In this document: one piece after another, positions 31,910-37,423 of the stretch
Position numbering within the stretch: the first letter of the stretch is position 1
Layout: every line of letters starts with the position of its first letter
DNA from: Thermoplasmata archaeon
GTDB taxonomy: Archaea; Thermoplasmatota; Thermoplasmata; Thermoplasmatales; Thermoplasmataceae
DNA length: 37,423 nt
NCBI GenBank assembly: GCA_021797225.1
Contig: JAKAAE010000001.1
Coordinates: 1-37,423 of the forward strand
Reading direction: 5' to 3'
The notes under the pieces: model-generated
Database searches by the model: none
Told to the model about the DNA's origin: nothing
Seen by the model: the letters and a program-made list of their open reading frames with translations, nothing else
Made by a program: the position numbers and the translations under genes

Positions 31910-32407
31910 ATGGACGAAATAACCAAAATTAAGGATTTAACACCTTCCTCAAGACGTGTTAACGTCGTAGGAAAGGTAGTAGTACTAGGAGAGCCAAAAG
32001 AGATAAAAACCAGATTTGGAGAAGATAAATCGGTCAGCGAAGTTATTGTAGCTGATGATACCGGTAAAATTACCCTTACACTCTGGGATGACCAGACAAA
32101 GGATATAAGAGACGGAGAAAACCTCAAAATCGATAACGGTTACATTTCACTTCTCAGAGGGCACATGAGATTGAACGTTGGAAAATACGGTTCAATGGCA
32201 GAGTCAGATGAGGAAATCGAGCCTAACGAAGAACTGGATATGAGCGAAAAGGAATACGAATATCAGTACAACAACTATAACAACCGATATGGCGGAAACC
32301 GTGGAAATGGCGAGCGTGGAAACGGAGAACGTGGAAACGGAAACCGTGGATATGGAAACAATAACAGAAGAAGTAGCTATAACAGAAACGATGACAACGA
32401 AGAGTAA
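31910..32407 (+). CDS. ssb: Single-stranded DNA-binding protein (single OB fold, crenarchaeal type)
   Basis: A 165-aa protein. Residues about 1-110 form one OB fold (VNVVGKVVVLG, VIVADDTGKITLTLWDD and LRGHMRLNVGKYG). The tail is Gly/Asn/Arg-rich with GERGNGNRG-type repeats and ends acidic (RNDDNEE), like Sulfolobus SSB, where the tail recruits partner proteins. The Shine-Dalgarno AAAGGAAG lies before ATG 31910. It lies between the tRNA pair and the ligase gene, in a DNA-repair neighbourhood. Confidence 0.9.
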   Translation: MDEITKIKDLTPSSRRVNVVGKVVVLGEPKEIKTRFGEDKSVSEVIVADDTGKITLTLWDDQTKDIRDGENLKIDNGYISLLRGHMRLNVGKYGSMAESDEEIEPNEELDMSEKEYEYQYNNYNNRYGGNRGNGERGNGERGNGNRGYGNNNRRSSYNRNDDNEE

Positions 32408-32422
32408 GAACTCTTCATTATT

Positions 32423-34171
32423 TTATTTAGTTTTTTTCTGCATTTTATAAAGTTCTATAATTTCATTTGTGGTTGTAGCATCATCAGCTTTTTTATCGTC
32501 ACGGATTTTAACAAGTCTAGGAAATCTTAAAGCCAGGCCAGAATCTTTTTCTATTTTTCCATAAGCACATGTATGTATAGGACTAACTGTAATTTCTGCA
32601 CCCTGAATTTCCATTACTATCTTGGGATAGAACCATACATCCGGAATCATTTTTGAATTAACCATTGCAGGTTTGTGATCTTCCCTCAGTTCTGAGAGCA
32701 TTTTAGGCAATGAAAAAAGAACCTCGTCAGAGAATCCAGTTCCGAGTTTAGTGAAAGATTCATATTCCTGCGTTTCCTCATTATAGGAACCCATCAGAAG
32801 TGCGCCGTATGCACCTGCTCGTCTGCCGTGCCCGTTGAAGGCGCCGATTACAACAAGATCCATGGAATCAGCAAGTTCCTTCTGGTAATCCCTTTTGAAC
32901 TTGATCCACAGCCATCCCCTTGCACCAGCACGGTAAACGGATTCAATGGATGTATTTTTAGCTACAACACCCTCGCAGCCATCCTCTATGCTTTTTTCAA
33001 AAAATTTGTTGATTTCCTCGCTGTTATCAGATACAAATCTAGTTGCGAGCCTAAAATATTCATTGTCCTTAAAATTCTCTTCCAGAATTTTTCTCCTCTC
33101 CTGGTAAGGTGTATTCACCAGAGATTTTCCATTTAGTTCTAATATATCAAAGATGAACATAACAAGCGGGATTTCCAGAGATTTTTCATCAAGCTGATAT
33201 TTCCTTCCACGGCGTTGTGAAACCATCTGAAACGGGAACAGTTCTCCTGTTTCTGGATTATATGGTACGGATTCCCCGTCTATAATTATGGAATCAAAAT
33301 CATAATTTCTTTTGAAATTTGAAACAATGTCTGGGAAATTCTCTGTTGTTTCCTCGAGACCTCTGGAGAATATTTTGATTTTATCTCCTTTTTTATGCAG
33401 TTCAGTTCTTAAACCATCATATTTGTATTCATATGCTGCCATATGGTTCATTTTTTCTCTTATATCATCTATTGATTTTAAACGTTCGGCAAGCATTACC
33501 TTGAAAGGAACAAGAGGTTCAGGCCCTATATTTTCTATAGTTTTTATATCCTTCTTCTGCAGCAATGTAGCTATAAGTCCTATATCCGGATGGAAATTAT
33601 ATGCTGTGTCTATAACATCGGCATATTTTTTCTCTGAAAATGCATTGACAAGGGAATCGAGAATGGTGGAATCCGCAACCCCGAGCCTTAGTTTACCCAT
33701 TATTATTCTGGTGATATATTTGATATCATCAGGGTTAGAGTTCATAAACAGGTCAGAATATATATCTGTCTTTCCCTTTACGCTTCCGTGACCAGATGAG
33801 TTTGCCAGATCCAGTAATTTTGTATAAACATAATGAAGCGTGAGTTCTTCGCTTATCAGTGGAGCCTGTTTGACGTTTTCCCTCAATTCTGCTGCCGTGG
33901 TGCCAAGATCCCCATTTTTAATAAAGATCTTATTAACCTCTTCCTCACCCCGTCCAGATGCAATTGCCAGTGATTTTATTATTAACTTATTTGAAATACC
34001 GAACTCTACGCCCTCATAATCTGGTGCCAGCTTACCCTGTATTAAATAAACCAGTTCCTTTAAATCTTGATCCGCATCGCTCAGGAGAGACCCAAGGATG
34101 GAAGTTAGCTCCAGCCTTTTAGTAGTGGTTTCCATTTCCATAAATTTTTTACTGACATCGGAAAATCGCAT
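32423..34171 (-). CDS. lig: ATP-dependent DNA ligase
   Basis: A 582-aa protein. N-terminal DNA-binding domain of about 210 residues, active-site motif I EYKYDGLR with Lys250 as the adenylated residue, motif III-like [21 protein letters not shown], motif IV EGVVAK, and motif [11 protein letters not shown], followed by an OB domain. The size is normal for archaeal replicative ligases. It converges on the SSB gene with 15 bp between the stops. Confidence 0.95.
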   Translation of the reverse strand: MRFSDVSKKFMEMETTTKRLELTSILGSLLSDADQDLKELVYLIQGKLAPDYEGVEFGISNKLIIKSLAIASGRGEEEVNKIFIKNGDLGTTAAELRENVKQAPLISEELTLHYVYTKLLDLANSSGHGSVKGKTDIYSDLFMNSNPDDIKYITRIIMGKLRLGVADSTILDSLVNAFSEKKYADVIDTAYNFHPDIGLIATLLQKKDIKTIENIGPEPLVPFKVMLAERLKSIDDIREKMNHMAAYEYKYDGLRTELHKKGDKIKIFSRGLEETTENFPDIVSNFKRNYDFDSIIIDGESVPYNPETGELFPFQMVSQRRGRKYQLDEKSLEIPLVMFIFDILELNGKSLVNTPYQERRKILEENFKDNEYFRLATRFVSDNSEEINKFFEKSIEDGCEGVVAKNTSIESVYRAGARGWLWIKFKRDYQKELADSMDLVVIGAFNGHGRRAGAYGALLMGSYNEETQEYESFTKLGTGFSDEVLFSLPKMLSELREDHKPAMVNSKMIPDVWFYPKIVMEIQGAEITVSPIHTCAYGKIEKDSGLALRFPRLVKIRDDKKADDATTTNEIIELYKMQKKTK

Positions 34172-34209
34172 AAATAATAATGATAAAGTTGATTATAATA
34201 GTTTGTTAT

Positions 34210-35129
34210 CTATCTTTTTATAAGGTCCTTATCCATTGCCATAGACACAACAAAGTTTGGCATATCGACCATTTCTGAAATTCTCAATTTTCCAGCAGCG
34301 CTACAGAGTATATATCTCTCATCGCCTGAAAATCCATAATCTCCGAGAATGGAAATCATTTCCCTCACTGCCCCTCTTGCTGCTTCCTCCATGGCATCTC
34401 CTATTCCCATAGAAATCATATAATAAGATTTTAAAGCTTCAAATGATTCCAGCCGTGGATATTTTATCTGCATTCCATGTATGAAATCAATGTTTACTAT
34501 AGCCTGACAGGATGTTTCTATTGTCGCCCCACAAACTTCTCTTCGCCCCGTGCAGCATCTGGGTCTGCAAATGAAACCAGAGCACCCCTAACATTAACAG
34601 GCAGATAAAGAACCGAATCCTCTTTCAGGAACCGGTTATCCATATTACCACCGAATTTTTGGGGTGGTATCATTCTATAGTATCCTTCCACAGGCGCTGT
34701 ACCAATTATTCCAATGAAAGGTTCGGCAGGTATTTTTACACAAATACGGAATTCACAATATTTTGTTTCCGCTGTATTTTCATTTATATTTCATACTACC
34801 AATCTCTCTGTAAATTCGTTGCTCAGCATACCAAAATTATTAACTATGTCACTCCAGTCCCCGCTTCCCGTTGTGAGTTTTTCAATTTTCACCCTTATCA
34901 TGTCTCCGGGTTATGCACCTGACATAGAATGTACCTACCCAGCATTAACTTTCAAATGGTGTATATTCTTAAGGTCCTCCGTGGTAAAATTATCTTTTAT
35001 CCGTAGTTTAGATGAATTAGGGACCCTAACAAGTAGCGTTTCCCTTGGTTCTATGTTCATTGCCGGTTTGTTCATCGACGACCATTTGAAGTGTAAATTT
35101 TTTTCCTGATATCCATCCAATATTTTCAT
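34210..35129 (-). pseudogene. Decayed acetamidase/formamidase gene
   Basis: On the minus strand, from ATG 35129, the frame begins like the family (HFKWSSMNKPAMNIEPRETL) and runs into stops at 34935-34937 (TAG), 34911-34913 (TAA, inside the GA.PGDM motif) and 34791-34793 (TGA). The same frame continues with clear family motifs: PAEPFIGIIGTAPVEG, GGNMDNRFL and LYLPVNVRGALVSFAD. A frameshift near 34530-34545 follows, after which VCGATIETSC and the open frame 34210-34473 (GDAMEEAARGAVREM and the LCSAAGKLRISEMVD segment) complete the C-terminus. At least three nonsense changes and one frameshift are visible. It would have hydrolysed formamide or small amides to ammonia. The intact C-terminal ORF alone (87 aa) is not a gene of its own. 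Confidence 0.88.
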
Positions 35130-35208
35130 GCTCAGACAAATATACTACCCATATTGAAATTACGGCAAAAATGTTAAAATTTATATTCGTTGTAAGAATT
35201 ATCTATTA

Positions 35209-35308
35209 CCCGGCTTAGCTCAGTTGGTAGAGCGATGGACTGTAGAGTGAACTACTGCCAGAAAACGCAGTTATCCATAGGTCTCTGGTTCGAATCCGGA
35301 AGCCGGGA
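35209..35308 (+). tRNA. tRNA-Tyr (GTA anticodon) with intron
   Basis: Mature 73 nt plus a 27-nt intron at 35246-35272, between G37 and A38. Acceptor CCCGGCT/AGCCGGG with discriminator A, anticodon stem ATGGA/TCCAT with loop CTGTAG-A, T stem TCTGG/CCGGA with TTCGAAT. The position is the canonical archaeal intron site cut by the bulge-helix-bulge endonuclease. The TATA-like AAATTTATATT at about 35178-35188 lies upstream. Confidence 0.95.
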
Positions 35309-35420
35309 TTTTTATTGTATTATGTTAATCATTGCAAAATTCTTGATTATTTTAATTAAATAACCAAAAACAAAGAATTTTTGACAAAAATATTATATAT
35401 ATACCACGTATTATAACATA

Positions 35421-37025
35421 ATGTACGGAGTTGCAGATCCCCTATTGGCACTTCTATTTTTAGGAGTACTTTTACTTCTCGCAAAGCTCGGGGAGGAAAT
35501 ATTTGAAAAATTAAAGCTCGTTCCATATGTGGCCGCCATAGTGATAGGAATAATAATCGGCCCGGGGGTACTGGGATTCATTAAAATACTTCCTAATATA
35601 ACACTTTTTATATCACTGGGTATAAATTTTCTTCTATTTACAGGGGGAGCACTTGAATTTAAAGGTGTTGAAACAAAAAAATTGCTCAAACCATCAAATA
35701 TCATTCTCGGCATATTAGAATTTATACTTCCATTCGGGTTAATATCCTTTGTAGTTTATTATATATTCCATAACTTCATAATAGCCCTCGTTGTCGGTAT
35801 TGTCACAGGCATGAGCAGTGCAGGACCGCTAACCAGGCTTCTTAGTGATACCGGATTAAACAATACTGAGGAGGGGAATAAGATTTTCCAGCAGGTTGTT
35901 ACCATTGAAATATCTGCAGTTATACTGTTTTCATTCCTCAGTGATCTGCACGGAAGGGCCATTACATTTTATATTATTTTCAAAATATCGGCGGAGCTCA
36001 TTATTTCACTGGTAGCTATAATATTATTTTCAAGATATGTTCTTACTAAACTCCTTGCAAAAATTGATTTCAGTTCAAGGGCGCATGAAACGGTAATAGC
36101 TGTAATAGTAGGTTTCGTACTTCTGCTGGGGTTCATTGGTCAGCTGTATGGTTTTAATTCTGCCATAGTTGCACTGTTTATAGGAATAATGCTCCGTGAT
36201 TTTATAGGAGAACGACCACTGGTGGCAGAAAAAGTATCTACACTAACCTATGGGTTTTTTGAACCATTATTCTTTATTGGGCTAGGGCTTTACTTTGTCA
36301 GAATCAATCTTACCTTACTCGAACTGGGCATTGCTATATTCCTTATAGGTCTGGCATTCAAGCCTATTGCAGGTTTGATATCTTCAAAGTTTATACATGT
36401 TGATCCCGTCAAAAATGCCCTGGGCACTTCGGTTAATGGAGGTGTGGATGCGGCACTGCTGGTGGTCGCCCTTGGACTTACACTGGTTGGGAGGTATGAT
36501 TATTCCGTTATCATGATAGCAATTACCCTGCTAACCCTGGTAATACCTCTTATGTTCAACGTCAGGGCCCCCGTGGTTCAAACAAAGAAATCAAAATATG
36601 TTTGGGAGATGGTCAATGCAGAATTCAAAAATCTGAAAGCATGTGACATTGCAAGTTCCTTTCAATCCGTGTCTGTAAACAGTAGAAATCCTATCAGCCT
36701 AGCATTCAAAATGTGCAATGATCTGAATGCACGTGCTGTAATAGTAACCGATTCTAAATCCAGGGTTCTTGGTGAATTGATGTTGAGTGATATGGTTACC
36801 TTGGGGCACAATCAGTTGAGAACTCTTTCTGTTTATGAGGGTAAGATAATTCCTGCGATTAAAGTACGATGTGATGCTCCGGCCACACATCTTATAAGCA
36901 TATTCAGGGAATCCGATCCACCAATTGTTGCAGTGGTAGACAAGAATGGAAAGTTTGTGGGCACAATACTTGAAAGGGAAATACTTAAGCATATATCCAG
37001 CATACTGGAATCTGACAAATCTTGA
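35421..37025 (+). CDS. CPA2-type cation/proton antiporter with C-terminal CBS-like region
   Basis: A 534-aa protein. Residues 1 to about 380 contain 11-13 transmembrane helices of the KefB/NapA-type antiporter fold, including LVPYVAAIVIGIIIGPGVLGF (helices 1-2) and a MSSAGPLTRLL segment near 130. A cytoplasmic region from about 395 (LNARAVIVTDSKSRVLG and PPIVAVVDKNGKFVGTILEREI) reads as a pair of CBS-like repeats that would bind a nucleotide and regulate transport. For an acidophile it would take part in pH or cation homeostasis; the ion is not known. Confidence 0.82.
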   Translation: MYGVADPLLALLFLGVLLLLAKLGEEIFEKLKLVPYVAAIVIGIIIGPGVLGFIKILPNITLFISLGINFLLFTGGALEFKGVETKKLLKPSNIILGILEFILPFGLISFVVYYIFHNFIIALVVGIVTGMSSAGPLTRLLSDTGLNNTEEGNKIFQQVVTIEISAVILFSFLSDLHGRAITFYIIFKISAELIISLVAIILFSRYVLTKLLAKIDFSSRAHETVIAVIVGFVLLLGFIGQLYGFNSAIVALFIGIMLRDFIGERPLVAEKVSTLTYGFFEPLFFIGLGLYFVRINLTLLELGIAIFLIGLAFKPIAGLISSKFIHVDPVKNALGTSVNGGVDAALLVVALGLTLVGRYDYSVIMIAITLLTLVIPLMFNVRAPVVQTKKSKYVWEMVNAEFKNLKACDIASSFQSVSVNSRNPISLAFKMCNDLNARAVIVTDSKSRVLGELMLSDMVTLGHNQLRTLSVYEGKIIPAIKVRCDAPATHLISIFRESDPPIVAVVDKNGKFVGTILEREILKHISSILESDKS

Positions 37026-37160
37026 AAATATATTTTCCGGTTCTGTTTTTTAATTAGGAATTAAATAACAAAATATATAAACATAAGGTTAATTAGGGAA
37101 AGTAGAAAATTTAAATATATTATTTGTTATTAAGAAATAATAATTGTTTAGAGGGATTAT

Positions 37161-37423
37161 ATGGAAGTATTAAAAACTGGAACAACAACACTTGGAATCA
37201 CAGCAGGCAATTACGTTATTATGGGAACCGACAGTAGGGCAACTATGGGTAATTTCATTTCTAATAAAAACGCTCAAAAACTTTACAAAATTGACACATA
37301 TGCTGGAATGACCATAGCCGGACTTGTGGGAGATGCCCAGACACTGGTAAGGTATATGAGGGCAGAAATGGAGCTTTACAGGGTGCAGAGAAAAATCAAT
37401 ATGCCAATAGAGGCGGCGGCAAC
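37161..37423 (+). CDS. psmB: Proteasome beta subunit, 5' part (3' end outside window)
   Basis: 87 residues visible. MEVLKTG is a short propeptide, followed by TTTLGI: autocleavage after Gly7 exposes the catalytic Thr8. GTDSRATMG with Asp and Lys ([10 protein letters not shown]) is the active-site surround, and the [13 protein letters not shown] segment is typical. It forms the inner rings of the 20S proteasome. A GAGGG ribosome-binding site is 5-10 nt before ATG 37161. Confidence 0.95.
   Translation, partial: MEVLKTGTTTLGITAGNYVIMGTDSRATMGNFISNKNAQKLYKIDTYAGMTIAGLVGDAQTLVRYMRAEMELYRVQRKINMPIEAAA

Noticed and set aside
33312..33791. 159-codon plus-strand frame
   Set aside because: Exact antisense of the ATP-dependent ligase coding region, whose motifs are certain.
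34659..35109. Plus-strand frames of 87 and 131 codons
   Set aside because: Antisense to the acetamidase/formamidase pseudogene; they stay open only because that gene has decayed in the other strand.

Overview
The window looks like a chromosomal segment of an acidophilic euryarchaeon of the Thermoplasmatales, most likely Ferroplasma or a close relative such as Acidiplasma. It is AT-rich. It carries Alba, a proteasome beta subunit, an XPD helicase, a crenarchaeal-type single-OB-fold SSB, a wyosine-synthesis radical SAM enzyme, an intron-containing tRNA-Tyr, and many genes whose TATA box lies only about 24-27 nt from the start codon, as expected for leaderless transcripts. The genus assignment is inference.

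Left edge (1-1259): the end of a thioredoxin reductase gene and a complete ornithine carbamoyltransferase gene (argF).

Integrated element (1260-13760): a plasmid-like element inserted at the 3' end of a tRNA-Arg(GCG) gene. A 13-bp direct repeat, GCGCCCGCGCCGG, marks both ends, 12,488 bp apart. The element runs from a tyrosine integrase with a C-terminal zinc ribbon (left end) through minus-strand small genes, ribbon-helix-helix (RHH) genes, a GNAT-like/RHH pair between two diverged 60-bp repeats, and a 1.1-kb noncoding region. That region has an origin-like layout: seven TGCGAA boxes, an AT-rich stretch, then seven CAGTCCC boxes. An unknown 333-aa protein and a tightly coupled replication operon diverge next to it. 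The operon (8357-13610) encodes an RHH protein, two tiny peptides, a D5/P4-type SF3 helicase, a SWIM-like/zinc-ribbon protein, an Hfq-like Sm protein, a tandemly duplicated two-gene cassette, a winged-helix protein and a small acidic/aromatic protein. No capsid, packaging, ParA or primase domain was recognised, so an integrative plasmid is more likely than a provirus.

Host region (13.8-37.4 kb): an M48 membrane protease, a TPP enzyme, tRNA-Leu(TAA), a small conserved-looking protein, an Lrp-like regulator and Alba. A GGPP synthase-type gene is coupled to an ArsA/Get3-family ATPase. Then come Taw1, an SDR oxidoreductase, a PiT phosphate permease coupled to a DUF47/PhoU-like partner, a B12-binding/radical SAM protein, an acetyltransferase, RNase HII, a GT2 glycosyltransferase and an MFS transporter whose first helix is out of frame with its only plausible start. 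A DNA-repair group follows (XPD helicase, SSB, ATP-dependent ligase) with tRNA-Asn and tRNA-Met between them. Last are a decayed acetamidase/formamidase pseudogene, intron-containing tRNA-Tyr(GTA), a CPA2-type antiporter with a C-terminal CBS-like region, and the 5' part of psmB.

All functional calls rest on motif reading by eye; no database search was run.
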